DNA of 64,000 bases from an uncultured Psychroserpens sp. (GTDB lineage Bacteria > Bacteroidota > Bacteroidia > Flavobacteriales > Flavobacteriaceae): NCBI GenBank assembly GCA_947489585.1, contig CANLEE010000002.1:1-64000 (forward strand), in the 5' to 3' direction. Shown in pieces: positions 37,432 to 46,596 of this stretch. The notes beneath the pieces are model-generated. The model searched no databases, was not told the origin of the DNA, and saw only the letters and a program-made list of their open reading frames with translations. Position 1 is the first letter of the stretch, and each line of letters starts with the position of its first letter. A program made the translations under genes and the position numbers.

Positions 37432-37609
37432 AAGGCAGGTCTCCTGACTTGCGTCTTGCTATTGGTCTTCCCAGAAATAATTCCAGTGACAATGAAGGTA
37501 ATAACAAGCTTTATAGCTTACAGTTGCGGGAACAGTTCTGGATTTGAAAATTAATTTCGCACCAGATTCCCTTTTAATCCATTCAGTTACACTGAATAGA
37601 ACCTAAATT
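37432..37609 (-). ncRNA. Cobalamin (AdoCbl) riboswitch controlling btuB-btuG
   Basis: On the minus strand the conserved blocks appear in order: GGTTCTATTC, AGGGAAT, GCAACTGTAA (37527-37518), CACTGG, GGGAAG and the B12 box AAGTCAGGAGACCTGCC (37450-37434). The btuB ATG follows at 37388. A short hairpin (ACTTT...AAAGT) close to the start codon suggests control at translation initiation. High cobalamin should repress the two surface genes. Only the minus-strand unit lies behind it; the divergent transport genes do not. Confidence 0.95.
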
Positions 37610-37614
37610 CAATG

Positions 37615-37622
37615 CGAAAGTA
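37615..37622 (-). promoter_or_regulatory. -7-like element before the cobalamin riboswitch
   Basis: TACTTTCG differs from TAnnTTTG at one base; transcription would start near 37608, at the riboswitch 5' end. An upstream TTTG lies 23 nt away. Confidence 0.45.
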
Positions 37623-37663
37623 AACATTTTGTTTAAGGATTCATTCAAAACTTTAAATAATAT

Positions 37664-37671
37664 TACTTTTG
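37664..37671 (+). promoter_or_regulatory. -7 promoter element of the btuF-btuC-VOC-btuD unit
   Basis: TACTTTTG matches TAnnTTTG. Transcription would start near 37678, about 7 nt before the first TTG start, leaving almost no leader and so no room for a riboswitch on this strand. Confidence 0.55.
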
Positions 37672-37684
37672 AGAAAATAAATCA

Positions 37685-38833
37685 TTGCTTTTGAAATATT
37701 CATTTATCATTATCGTCATAGTTTTAATGTTCTCATGTAAAACGGAGAAAAAGGAAAATCCTATTATTAAATCTGTTGAAAAAAGTCAGATGAAGTTGAA
37801 ATACGCTGAAGGGTTCTCATTGACAACCACTGAGTCATCCAAAATTTTAACCATCAGCAATCCGTGGCCAAATGCCGAAAAAGAATATACCTACGCCATA
37901 ATCCCTGAAACATATGATCATATTAGTTTAGGCATTGACGAGTTTGAAACAATTTTGTTTACACCAATACAAAAAATAGTAGTGACTTCTACAACACATA
38001 TTCCAGCTTTGGAACTCTTAGGTGTAGAGCAAACACTCATTGGTTTTCCTGGAACCGATTACATCTCTTCGGAAAAAACTAGAGCCAGAATTGATAATGG
38101 AGAAATTAGAGAACTTGGGAAAAATGAAGGTATTAATACCGAAGTTCTTTTAGAATTACGTCCTAATCTTGTGGTTGCTTTTGGCGTTGATGGCACCAAT
38201 AAAAGCATGGAAACTATTAGAAATGCTAAAATCCCAATCATTTATAATGGCGATTGGGTTGAAAAGACACCATTAGCAAAAGCCGAATGGATAAAATTTT
38301 TTGGTGTGCTTTACGGTAAAGAAAAAGAAGCAGATTCTATCTTCAATATCATAGAGAAAGATTATTTAGAAGCCAAATCGATTGCAAAAAAAGCGACATC
38401 TCAGCCAACTATATTATCTGGAGCGATGTATAAAGATGTTTGGTATTTGCCAAACGGAACAAGTCCAGAGGCGCAATTGCTAAAAGATGCAAACACTAAC
38501 TATTTATGGAGTAACACTAAAGCTAGCGGTAGTTTATCACTAAGCTTTGAAGCTGTTTTTGACAAAGCTAAAGATGCTCAATTATGGTTAAGCCCGTCCT
38601 ATTACACAAGCTACGAAGACTTAAAAGCTTCAAATCCGCATTATACTGAATTTGATGCGTTTAAGAATAAAAACATCTACACCTTCTCAAATACCACAGG
38701 AAAAACTGGAGGTGTTTTATATTATGAGTTAGGTAGTGCTAGACCAGATTTAGTGCTTAAAGACATGATAAAAGTGTGTCATCCTGAGTTGCTAATCAAT
38801 TATGAAACGACATTCTTTAAACCTTTAAAATAA
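37685..38833 (+). CDS. btuF: ABC transporter substrate-binding lipoprotein, B12 locus
   Basis: A 382-residue lipoprotein (VLMFSC, Cys18) of the FecB/BtuF periplasmic-binding family. Features include the segment IVVTSTTHIPALELLGVEQT (the usual start of this fold), ELRPNLVVAFGVDG and SFEAVFDKAKDAQLWLSPSY. It starts at TTG (37685; a second TTG is at 37691) with no upstream ATG in frame. It probably captures cobalamin from BtuB and delivers it to the permease. Iron-siderophore binding is possible by family, but the neighbours favour B12. First gene of a divergent unit whose next gene abuts it with no gap. Confidence 0.82.
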   Translation: MLLKYSFIIIVIVLMFSCKTEKKENPIIKSVEKSQMKLKYAEGFSLTTTESSKILTISNPWPNAEKEYTYAIIPETYDHISLGIDEFETILFTPIQKIVVTSTTHIPALELLGVEQTLIGFPGTDYISSEKTRARIDNGEIRELGKNEGINTEVLLELRPNLVVAFGVDGTNKSMETIRNAKIPIIYNGDWVEKTPLAKAEWIKFFGVLYGKEKEADSIFNIIEKDYLEAKSIAKKATSQPTILSGAMYKDVWYLPNGTSPEAQLLKDANTNYLWSNTKASGSLSLSFEAVFDKAKDAQLWLSPSYYTSYEDLKASNPHYTEFDAFKNKNIYTFSNTTGKTGGVLYYELGSARPDLVLKDMIKVCHPELLINYETTFFKPLK

Positions 38834-39844
38834 TTGAGTAAGAACTATACATATTCCTTTATCATTTTAGCATTAATTTTAGTGTTATGTTTTTTGACGA
38901 ATATTAGTTTAGGCTCTGTCAGTATTCCTATTTCAGAAATATTCGATAGTCTTTTTGGAGCTTCAGATAATTATATCATTCAAAATTATAGGCTGCCAAA
39001 AGCTTTAACTGCTATTTTAGTTGGCTCCGGATTAGGCATCTCAGGCTTATTAATGCAAACCTTATTTCGTAATCCGCTAGCTGGTCCCTTTGTTCTTGGA
39101 ATAAGTTCTGGAGCGAGTTTAGGTGTTGCTTTAGTTATTTTAGGTTCTGGATTATTTGGAGGTGTTCTTGCTACATTTTTAATTTCAAAATGGAGTATTG
39201 TCATAGCAGCAAGTTTAGGAAGTTTTTTAGTGCTTCTAGCTGTATTACTTGTATCATCTAAAGTAAGAGATACTATGGCTATTTTAATCATCGGTTTAAT
39301 GTTTGGCAGTATAACCGCAGCAGTGGTAAGTGTTCTTGCCTATTTTAGTTCTGCTGAACAATTACAACAATACATTTTTTGGGGATTTGGTAGTTTAGGC
39401 AACCTCTCATGGCATGAGCTTCTTATTTTCTTTTGTATCTATAGCTTCGGAATCGTGTTGACCATAGTCTCAATAAAAGCATTAAACACATTATTGCTAG
39501 GTGAAAACTATGCGAAAAGCCTAGGAATCAATATCAAGAAAAGTCGATATATCATCATTTTAGCAACGAGTTTACTAGCTGGAACCATAACAGCGTTTGC
39601 TGGTCCTATTGCATTTATTGGTTTAGCGATACCACACATCACACGACAAGTTTTCAATACATCTAACCATAAAGTATTATTACCTGCTGTATTTTTATTT
39701 GGAGCAATTATAATGTTGATTTGCGATAGTATTGCCCAATTACCAACAAGTGATTATACCTTACCCATTAATGCGATTACTTCTTTAATTGGAGCTCCAG
39801 TAGTCGTTTGGTTATTGGTACGACAACGCAAAATGGTATTTTAA
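38834..39844 (+). CDS. btuC: FecCD/BtuC family ABC transporter permease
   Basis: The 336-residue inner-membrane protein has about ten hydrophobic helices and the family signature YRLPKALTAILVGSGLGISG, LMQTLFRNPLAGPFVLGIS and GPIAFIGLAIPHITR. It forms the channel for the substrate from the binding protein. TTG start immediately after the previous TAA. The gene is followed 2 bp later by a VOC gene and then the ATPase gene, so permease and ATPase are separated by one gene. Confidence 0.9.
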   Translation: MSKNYTYSFIILALILVLCFLTNISLGSVSIPISEIFDSLFGASDNYIIQNYRLPKALTAILVGSGLGISGLLMQTLFRNPLAGPFVLGISSGASLGVALVILGSGLFGGVLATFLISKWSIVIAASLGSFLVLLAVLLVSSKVRDTMAILIIGLMFGSITAAVVSVLAYFSSAEQLQQYIFWGFGSLGNLSWHELLIFFCIYSFGIVLTIVSIKALNTLLLGENYAKSLGINIKKSRYIIILATSLLAGTITAFAGPIAFIGLAIPHITRQVFNTSNHKVLLPAVFLFGAIIMLICDSIAQLPTSDYTLPINAITSLIGAPVVVWLLVRQRKMVF

Positions 39845-39846
39845 TT

Positions 39847-40242
39847 ATGGAACAGCAACTCGCACATATTGCATTAGTAGTTGAAGATTATGACGAAGCT
39901 ATTTCGTTTTATACTAAAAAACTACAGTTTGATCTTATAGAAGACATAAAGCTAAGTGAAAGCAAGCGTTGGGTTATAGTAAAACCTAGAGGAGCATCTG
40001 GCTGTTCTCTCTTACTAGCAAAAGGAACAACCGAAGCACAAAAAAGTAGAATAGGCAATCAAACAGGTGGACGTGTTTTTTTATTTTTACATACTGATAA
40101 TTTTGATAGAGATTATAACAATTTGCTGAAAAACAATATTGCAATTGTTAGAGCGCCTTCAAACGAAGTATATGGCAAAGTACTTGTTTTCTCTGATTTA
40201 TATGGCAACCTATGGGATTTAATTGAACGAAAAACGAACTAG
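39847..40242 (+). CDS. VOC (glyoxalase/bleomycin resistance) family protein within the B12 transporter unit
   Basis: A 131-residue protein with the bet-alpha-beta-beta-beta fold: LAHIALVVEDYDEAISFYTK at the start and LVFSDLYGNLWDLIERK at the end, the usual metal-binding His/Glu pattern (His7-like in AHIAL, Glu in DLIE). A TTG or ATG start at 39808 would overlap the permease gene; I use the ATG at 39847. Members include dioxygenases, glyoxalases and resistance binding proteins; substrate unknown. Its position between permease and ATPase, with 1-bp overlap to the ATPase gene, indicates cotranscription. Confidence 0.85.
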   Translation: MEQQLAHIALVVEDYDEAISFYTKKLQFDLIEDIKLSESKRWVIVKPRGASGCSLLLAKGTTEAQKSRIGNQTGGRVFLFLHTDNFDRDYNNLLKNNIAIVRAPSNEVYGKVLVFSDLYGNLWDLIERKTN

Positions 40243-41036
40243 TGACAAGCAGGAATAAACATATCATCCTAAAAACCAAAGGCCTCTCAATCGGTTACAC
40301 ATCGAAAAAGGCAATAGCTGTCATTGCAGAGCATATTAATATTGAACTTAAACAAGGCGAACTTATCGGGCTTGTTGGTGCAAATGGTATTGGAAAGTCT
40401 ACACTTTTAAGAACCATAACCACGATTCAACAACCTTTAGATGGTGAGATTGATTTAAATGGAAAACCGCTCCAAAGTTATTCTGGCGTAGCATTAGCAA
40501 AAGCTATGAGTTTGGTATTAACTGAACAACTCATGTCTAAAAACTTATCTGTTTTAGAATTGATTGCATTAGGGAGGCAACCTTACACCAATTGGGTTGG
40601 AAACTTAACCGAAGATGATATTTCAATCATTAATACGGCAATTGAACAAACGAATATTTCCGATTTAAAACATCGAAAATGTTTTGAGTTAAGTGATGGT
40701 CAACTTCAAAAAGTTATGATTGCTCGTGCTTTAGCTCAAGATACCGATCTTATTATTTTAGATGAACCTACGACACATCTAGACATGTATCACAAAGCCT
40801 ATATCTTAAAACTACTTCAACAACTAGCTAAAGAGACTAATAAGACTATTTTGTTTTCTTCGCACGAGATAGATTTAGCCATTCAGTTATGTGATACTAT
40901 GGTTGTGATGACTAATGACACGGTTATTTCTGACACGCCTTGCAACCTCATTGAACAAGGTGTTTTTGAAACTTTATTTCCAGAAGATTTAATTGGCTTT
41001 GATCAAAAAACGGGAAGTTTTAGGGTGAAAAAATAA
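40242..41036 (+). CDS. btuD: ABC transporter ATP-binding protein of the B12 locus
   Basis: A 264-residue ATPase with Walker A GANGIGKST (about residues 46-54), Q-loop region, signature LSDGQLQKV (from about 150; usual LSGGQ with Asp), Walker B LIILDEPTTHLD (from about 170) and the H-loop SSHEID. It powers the BtuC-like permease. GTG start overlaps the stop of the VOC gene by one base. The family is shared by B12 and siderophore importers; B12 is inferred from the riboswitch, btuB and btuG next door. Confidence 0.88.
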   Translation: MTSRNKHIILKTKGLSIGYTSKKAIAVIAEHINIELKQGELIGLVGANGIGKSTLLRTITTIQQPLDGEIDLNGKPLQSYSGVALAKAMSLVLTEQLMSKNLSVLELIALGRQPYTNWVGNLTEDDISIINTAIEQTNISDLKHRKCFELSDGQLQKVMIARALAQDTDLIILDEPTTHLDMYHKAYILKLLQQLAKETNKTILFSSHEIDLAIQLCDTMVVMTNDTVISDTPCNLIEQGVFETLFPEDLIGFDQKTGSFRVKK

Positions 41037-41040
41037 AAGT

Positions 41041-41400
41041 CTATAAACGTTTATACTTTCGATTCCAGTACAAAAAGAAAGCAACGTTTATAACTAGAGT
41101 ATATGGGAGAATATAAAATAGGCCAAATTCTACAATACATAATCCAAACAAAAGAATTGAAGGAAAAAAAAGTGTTGCTATTTTATCTCGCTTATTTTCA
41201 AAACCAGGTATCAAAAAATAAACAGTATAGCTTATTGTATTTACTATTGCCCAAATTACGGCTACAATAAATACATATTGAATTTCTCCAGTGCTATCTC
41301 CTATTATCATATAAGAAACAGACAATGGCAAAACCACATTGAGTAGTAATGAAACTAAATAAAATCGTTTTATTAATCGTTTTTGTTCTGAAATTGTCAT
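41041..41400 (-). CDS. Small membrane protein, four helices
   Basis: A 119-residue protein with about four hydrophobic segments (FYLVSLLLNVVLPLSVSYMI, VFIVAVIWAIVNTISYTVYF, LFFPSILLFGLCIVEFGLFY, TLVINVAFFLYWN) and basic ends. I do not recognise the family. It is convergent with the ATPase gene; the two stops are only a few bases apart and a 14-bp palindrome TATAAACGTTTATA (41042-41055) covers its own end. Confidence 0.6.
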   Translation of the reverse strand: MTISEQKRLIKRFYLVSLLLNVVLPLSVSYMIIGDSTGEIQYVFIVAVIWAIVNTISYTVYFLIPGFENKRDKIATLFFPSILLFGLCIVEFGLFYILPYTLVINVAFFLYWNRKYKRL

Positions 41401-41460
41401 TTACGTTAAACTTCATCAAATTTAAATAATTCCTTAAGTTCTTTTTGCAAACAAATCTTT

Positions 41461-41468
41461 TATCTTTG
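41461..41468 (+). promoter_or_regulatory. -7 promoter element of rmuC
   Basis: TATCTTTG matches TAnnTTTG; transcription would start near 41475, 14 nt before the rmuC ATG. Confidence 0.5.
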
Positions 41469-41488
41469 GGTAAATTTCTATTCATTTC

Positions 41489-42808
41489 ATGAACGACAAC
41501 CTCATACTCATTTTAGCAATTCTTGTCTCTGCAGCTATTGGTGCTTATTTAGGCATGCTTTTTATTAAGCTAAAAAGCAAAAGTGACCAGAGTACTTTAG
41601 AAGAACGGCAAAGCCAGATGTCATCTACTATTGACGAATTAAAGCAGAATCTATCAAAACTCGAAAGTGAGCGTGAAGATATCAGAAGAGAAAAAGAATT
41701 TTTAAATACAGAATTGACAAGAAAAAATACAGAGTATGAAAATCTTCAGCAGCAAAATTTAAAACGTGATGAAGAATTAGAAGAACGCCAAGAACAGTTG
41801 CGAAAAGATTTTGAATTACTCGCAACAAAAATCTTAGATGAAAAATCGGAGAAATTCACCCTTCAGAATAAAGAAAATATCAAGAATATTTTAAATCCGT
41901 TACAAGAAAAAATTCAAGTATTTGAAAAGAAAGTTGAAGATACCCAAAAGGAAAGCATCAGTATGCATTCTGCTTTAAAAGAACAATTGTTAGGCTTAAA
42001 AGATCTAAATCAGCAAATGACCAAGGAAGCGACCAACTTAACTAAAGCCTTAAAAGGCGATAGCAAAATGCAAGGAAATTGGGGCGAATTGGTCTTAGAA
42101 CGTGTCTTAGAAAAATCTGGACTGGAAAAAGATAGAGAATATTACGTACAACAAAGTTTCACTTTGGATGACGGTACACGAGTGCTTCCAGATGTGGTTT
42201 TGCACCTTCCCGACAATAAGAAAATGATTGTTGATAGTAAAGTATCTCTAACCGATTATGAACGCTATGTCAATGCAAATGATGAAGAACGAGAACTTCA
42301 TTTAAAAGCACATATCAATTCTATTAGAAAACACGTCGATCAATTGTCTGAAAAAAATTATCAAGATCTATATGATATTGAATCGCCAGATTTTGTGCTA
42401 TTGTTTATCCCAATAGAACCTGCTTTTGCAATTGCAATTAATGAAGACAATTCATTATACAATAAAGCGTTCGAACAAAACATTGTAATAGTAACACCTT
42501 CTACACTATTAGCGACATTACGCACTATTGATACGATGTGGAATAATGAAAAGCAACAGCGAAATGCTATAGAAATAGCTAGACAAGCTGGAGCGCTTTA
42601 CGATAAATTTGAAGGTTTAGTTAAAGATTTAACTGGTGTTGGTAAAAAGATTGATGATGCTAAAAAAGATTATTCGTCAGCGATGAATAAATTAGTAGAA
42701 GGTCGCGGGAATTTGATTACTAGTGTTGAAAAGCTCAAAAAAATGGGTGCTAAGGCAAAAAAGTCATTACCTGAAACTATCATAAAACGTGCTAAAAGCA
42801 GCGAATAA
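41489..42808 (+). CDS. rmuC: DNA recombination protein RmuC homologue
   Basis: A 439-residue protein with one N-terminal membrane helix (LILAILVSAAIGAYLGMLFI), a long coiled coil (about residues 30-180, rich in Glu/Gln/Lys) and the RmuC domain, a predicted nuclease of the PD-(D/E)XK type (MQGNWGELVLERVLEKSGLE, LPDVVLHLPDNKKMIVDSKVSLTDYE region). RmuC limits certain DNA inversions in E. coli. It is followed 9 bp later by the thioesterase gene. Confidence 0.9.
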   Translation: MNDNLILILAILVSAAIGAYLGMLFIKLKSKSDQSTLEERQSQMSSTIDELKQNLSKLESEREDIRREKEFLNTELTRKNTEYENLQQQNLKRDEELEERQEQLRKDFELLATKILDEKSEKFTLQNKENIKNILNPLQEKIQVFEKKVEDTQKESISMHSALKEQLLGLKDLNQQMTKEATNLTKALKGDSKMQGNWGELVLERVLEKSGLEKDREYYVQQSFTLDDGTRVLPDVVLHLPDNKKMIVDSKVSLTDYERYVNANDEERELHLKAHINSIRKHVDQLSEKNYQDLYDIESPDFVLLFIPIEPAFAIAINEDNSLYNKAFEQNIVIVTPSTLLATLRTIDTMWNNEKQQRNAIEIARQAGALYDKFEGLVKDLTGVGKKIDDAKKDYSSAMNKLVEGRGNLITSVEKLKKMGAKAKKSLPETIIKRAKSSE

Positions 42809-42817
42809 TTTAAGATC

Positions 42818-43366
42818 ATGACATACAAAACGATTGACTCTTCACGAATTAGTATTTCAGAATTAATGCAACCCTCTCACTCCAATTTTGGTGGCAAAAT
42901 TCATGGAGGTTATATTCTCAATCTTATGGATCAAATTGCATTTGCTTGTGCTTCTAAACATTCAAAAACTTATTGTGTGACCGCTTCAGTTGATACTGTT
43001 GATTTTTTAAATCCTATTGAAATTGGCGAAATGGTAACTATGAAAGCCTCAATAAATTATGTTGGCCGTTCGTCAATGGTTGTTGGAATTCGAGTAGAAT
43101 CTGAAAATATTAGAACAGGCGAAATAAAGCATTGCAACTCGTCTTATTTTACCATGGTTGCCAAAGATGATAATGGTAACACGGTTGAAGTTCCTGGTTT
43201 AATCGTTAATGATAAAACAGAAGTTAAGCGTTTTTTAAAATCTATTAAACGCCTTCAAACAAAGCAATCTCGAAAAAGAGAATTTGATAGTGAAGATTTT
43301 TCACATACCGATTATCTAGATGAATTAAAACACTACCGTGTTAAAATTGAACTTCCAGAACATTAA
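42818..43366 (+). CDS. Acyl-CoA thioesterase, hotdog fold
   Basis: The 182-residue protein has the hotdog pattern of the acyl-CoA hydrolase (BFIT/YciA-like) family: FGGKIHGGYILNLMDQIAFA and YCVTASVDTVDFLNPIEIGE, then IRVESENIRTGEIKHCNSSY. It would release free fatty acid and CoA. The stop codon overlaps that of the convergent TonB receptor in a shared TTAA (43363-43366). Confidence 0.88.
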   Translation: MTYKTIDSSRISISELMQPSHSNFGGKIHGGYILNLMDQIAFACASKHSKTYCVTASVDTVDFLNPIEIGEMVTMKASINYVGRSSMVVGIRVESENIRTGEIKHCNSSYFTMVAKDDNGNTVEVPGLIVNDKTEVKRFLKSIKRLQTKQSRKREFDSEDFSHTDYLDELKHYRVKIELPEH

Positions 43367-45654
43367 AAGTGAACTCTCAGCACAGCGTTAGGCGTAATAC
43401 CTAATGAACTCTGCAAGGTTTCGCTTACATTATCATTTGTTATTCTATAAAAATTATTGATTTGGTTGGTTTTGTCTAACACATTCCAAATAGAAATCCC
43501 TAAATTGGCTCTAGTAGCTTTAGAGAGATTAAAATCATAAAGTGCCGATACATCAACGCGTAAATAATCCTGAAGTCGGTTTGCATTTGTAGCTCCAAAA
43601 TTGATGGTATTGTCTTCAATCTCATTTCCAGCTATTGGACGTGTAGTTGGCTTTCCAGAATGCCAATTAAGCCCTGCAGAAAGCTTTAAATGTTCTAAGG
43701 TATAAGCAGCTCCTAAGGTTATGGTATGTGTAACATCAAAGTTACTAGGCATTGTTAGCTCAGGTAATAAAGTAAACTCATAGTCGCTTTTCATATAAGA
43801 ATAACTCAACCACGCATTAAAATCGTGCATTTGCTTTCTTAAAATAAAATCGACACCAAAAGCATCATAATTCCCGTGTGTTTTTACAAATTCATATTGA
43901 TTTTGAAATCCTTGACTCTGAGTTGTAATACCTTTAACGTACTTATAATAACCATCTACGCTAACTAACCAACTTTTCTTACTGTAGCTTAAACCCAAAG
44001 AGACTTGCTTGCTTCTAATTACAGGAATATCCAAATCATTAGACAATTGCCAACGTCGCTTTTCAATACCTAAAAAATCGTTTTGAAAATTAATGATTTG
44101 AGATGTATTTTGATGTTTAAATTCTCCCAAAACCTCTACTGAAAAGTTATTTAAAAATTGGTGTACAAATGTTAATCTAGGCTCCAAAATATGCTTCCTG
44201 AACTTATCTATATAATTATGTCTTAAACCGAAATTTAAATTGGTTTTGCTATTTAATGATTTATAATTTAATTGAGAAAACAAGCCATGGGTTCTGACAA
44301 CTTCAGATATTAACGACCTAAATCGAGGATTATCAACATCATCAAGATTTGTGATTTTTGTTTCCACAAAATGATACCCATTTAAAAATTGCAATTTGTT
44401 ATTAATCTTATAGTTTGTTTTAAACTTCACACTAGTTTCTGACACTTTGTTTTCCTGCTGGAAACGTTGCTCATCCAATATATTTACATTAATGGCTTTT
44501 AATTTATAATCGGTTTCATAAATCTCTAAAGCCGTTTGCCATTTATCATTCCAAATTCTATTGTATTGTATGGCTCCAGCGATGCTATTTTGCTTCAAAC
44601 TGCTTTGACGAGACGTTTCCATAGCATTAATCATCGAATTTTCATTAAACCGAAGTTCATTGCTTGCATTCAAAAAATTAAGCTGTAGTTGGTCATTATC
44701 CGTTATATTATATATCCATCGCAATGATGTATCATAGAAATCAAATTCCTGATCAGAGTTTAAAATATCAATAGCATTACTTTCAACTTCAGTATCTTGA
44801 GAAATACGCTCAAAAAAGTTGGTATAAGTTGGTGTTTCAGCAAAATCACTAATCGATTTTCTAGCGGCAACTTGAAGTGATGATTTTTCACCCAAAGGAA
44901 TATCAGCAAAACCATTAGCATCAATAAAATTTAGCCCCAAACTTCCTTCAAACTCCTTATTAACCTCTGAGCTTGTTTTCATTGAAATGGTACCAGAAAC
45001 ACCATCGGTAAGTGATACTTGTGTTCCGTTTTTAAGCACATTTACCTGTTGCGTGATTTGCGGATTAAACATAGATATTAAACCAAAAAAATGTCCAGAT
45101 TGATACATTTTAATACCATCCCAAAGCATAAGATTTTGGTCGTGAGTTCCGCCTCTTATATTAATATTTGAAACGGTTTCATTAATACTCAAAATTCCTG
45201 GAAATGCTTGTACTGCCTGTAAAACATCTGTATCTATCAACCCTGGAAGGATATCAAATTGGGTGAAATCAATTTCGTAAGAACCATTATTTAATTTATT
45301 GATACCCTTGACAATGTATTTGGATAGGATAACTTCGGACAATAGTTGAAGTTCAAAAGGCGTGTTTTTAATTCGAACTAAAATAAAATTACCATCTAAG
45401 TTTTCAAATGTAAATTGCGTAGTATCCTCTAAATACAATAGAACCTCGACTAATGTTAATGTTTCCGAAGGCGGAACAATTGTAAGCCCTTCTAGGGAGT
45501 CTTCGGCATAATTAAATTGAATATTGTACTGTTTTTGAAGTACTTTAAACACATCAGTTATTGGCAGTTTAGTTTGCGTCTCTTGAGCATTAATCTCAAA
45601 AGAAAATAGTAAAAAAAGAAAACATAAAAAATATAGTTTATTTTTTATTGCCAT
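43363..45654 (-). CDS. TonB-dependent receptor with N-terminal STN domain
   Basis: A 763-residue outer-membrane receptor. After the signal peptide (FLCFLFLLFSFEINAQ) comes a secretin/TonB N-terminal (STN) domain at about 25-95 (KLPITDVFKVLQKQYNIQFN), then the plug (VQAFPGILSINETVSNINIR) and barrel. The STN domain and the upstream FecR and FecI genes mark a signalling receptor of the FecA type: ligand binding should release the sigma factor. The ligand cannot be read; metal-chelator or glycan are the usual options. It overlaps the fecR-like gene by 17 bp. Confidence 0.88.
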   Translation of the reverse strand: MAIKNKLYFLCFLFLLFSFEINAQETQTKLPITDVFKVLQKQYNIQFNYAEDSLEGLTIVPPSETLTLVEVLLYLEDTTQFTFENLDGNFILVRIKNTPFELQLLSEVILSKYIVKGINKLNNGSYEIDFTQFDILPGLIDTDVLQAVQAFPGILSINETVSNINIRGGTHDQNLMLWDGIKMYQSGHFFGLISMFNPQITQQVNVLKNGTQVSLTDGVSGTISMKTSSEVNKEFEGSLGLNFIDANGFADIPLGEKSSLQVAARKSISDFAETPTYTNFFERISQDTEVESNAIDILNSDQEFDFYDTSLRWIYNITDNDQLQLNFLNASNELRFNENSMINAMETSRQSSLKQNSIAGAIQYNRIWNDKWQTALEIYETDYKLKAINVNILDEQRFQQENKVSETSVKFKTNYKINNKLQFLNGYHFVETKITNLDDVDNPRFRSLISEVVRTHGLFSQLNYKSLNSKTNLNFGLRHNYIDKFRKHILEPRLTFVHQFLNNFSVEVLGEFKHQNTSQIINFQNDFLGIEKRRWQLSNDLDIPVIRSKQVSLGLSYSKKSWLVSVDGYYKYVKGITTQSQGFQNQYEFVKTHGNYDAFGVDFILRKQMHDFNAWLSYSYMKSDYEFTLLPELTMPSNFDVTHTITLGAAYTLEHLKLSAGLNWHSGKPTTRPIAGNEIEDNTINFGATNANRLQDYLRVDVSALYDFNLSKATRANLGISIWNVLDKTNQINNFYRITNDNVSETLQSSLGITPNAVLRVHF

Positions 45655-46549
45655 GAATTACAACGTCATTTGATACATTAATTTTATAAGATAAATCCAT
45701 TGGTTGTGTAATAGACAATAGAGCATTGTCAATATTATCATGCATAAATCCTCCTGTAAACAACCGTTCTGTATTTACATTCTCTACTATAATCTTAATA
45801 TCATATTGTCGTTCCATTTCTGCTATAACAGCTTTAAAAGGAATGGATTTAAACGTACTTTTATTTTGCATCCATTGTGGAATTGACGTCGTTGTTTTAT
45901 CCTGACTAAAGGTATTGTTTAAAAGTCTGTATGTATCTCCAGCATGAAGTGTCTTAGAAATAGCATTTGAAGTCACGCTTACTATACCTTCAAAACATTG
46001 AACTTCAAAGTAATCGTTACGCTGTTTCACATTAAACTCGGTACCAACTACTGTCACTACGCCTTGCGAGGTAATAACATCAAAGGTGCTTCCTTTTGCA
46101 ACTTTAAAATAAGCTTCACCATCAAGATTGAGGCGCCTATTATCTTTCCAATCTGATTTACTGTATTCAATCTTTGTATCTGCATTTAAAGTGACTCTAG
46201 ACTCATCTGGGAGTTCAATAGTTGTTTGTTGACTCACAAAAGTTTGCACTGCAGTTTTACTATTATAAAACAATGTGAAATAGATTCCAAAGGCAATAAC
46301 TAATACACTGGCAATTCGCAACAATGGTTTAAACCAATCTAGCTGTTTTGTTTTTGGCTTTCTTGTTTGGTAAGTAGATTGAAAATCTTTAAATGTTTCG
46401 GCTTTTGAAAAATTAGAAGCTTTGAATTGTTTCGAACCATCAATAATAGCTTGATGCAATGCAAAATCTTCTCCTTGCTCGAATGCTTCTTTTTCGGCAG
46501 GAGTTAATTCATCATTTAACCATTTCTTGATTAGATCTTCTTTATCCAT
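45638..46549 (-). CDS. FecR-family anti-sigma regulator
   Basis: The 303-residue protein has a short cytoplasmic N-terminus (KWLNDELTPAEKEAFEQG), one membrane helix (LLRIASVLVIAFGIYFTLFY) and a periplasmic FecR domain (QTTIELPDESRVTLNADTKI, LNLDGEAYFKVAKGSTFDVI, VVGTEFNVKQR), with a C-terminal DUF4974-like part (NVNTERLFTGGFMHDNIDNA). It transmits the receptor signal to the sigma factor. It overlaps the receptor gene and follows the sigma gene by about 47 bp. Confidence 0.9.
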   Translation of the reverse strand: MDKEDLIKKWLNDELTPAEKEAFEQGEDFALHQAIIDGSKQFKASNFSKAETFKDFQSTYQTRKPKTKQLDWFKPLLRIASVLVIAFGIYFTLFYNSKTAVQTFVSQQTTIELPDESRVTLNADTKIEYSKSDWKDNRRLNLDGEAYFKVAKGSTFDVITSQGVVTVVGTEFNVKQRNDYFEVQCFEGIVSVTSNAISKTLHAGDTYRLLNNTFSQDKTTTSIPQWMQNKSTFKSIPFKAVIAEMERQYDIKIIVENVNTERLFTGGFMHDNIDNALLSITQPMDLSYKINVSNDVVIHGNKK

Positions 46550-46596
46550 AAATTGATTTACTATATATATAACAACTTAAATTCAATTTCTCCTGA

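Noticed and set aside
37432..37609. Riboswitch acting on the plus-strand importer
   Set aside because: All conserved boxes are in the minus orientation and the plus-strand promoter lies beyond it.
39808..39846. Upstream start for the VOC gene within the permease gene
   Set aside because: The added residues have no VOC pattern; ATG at 39847 gives the family start.
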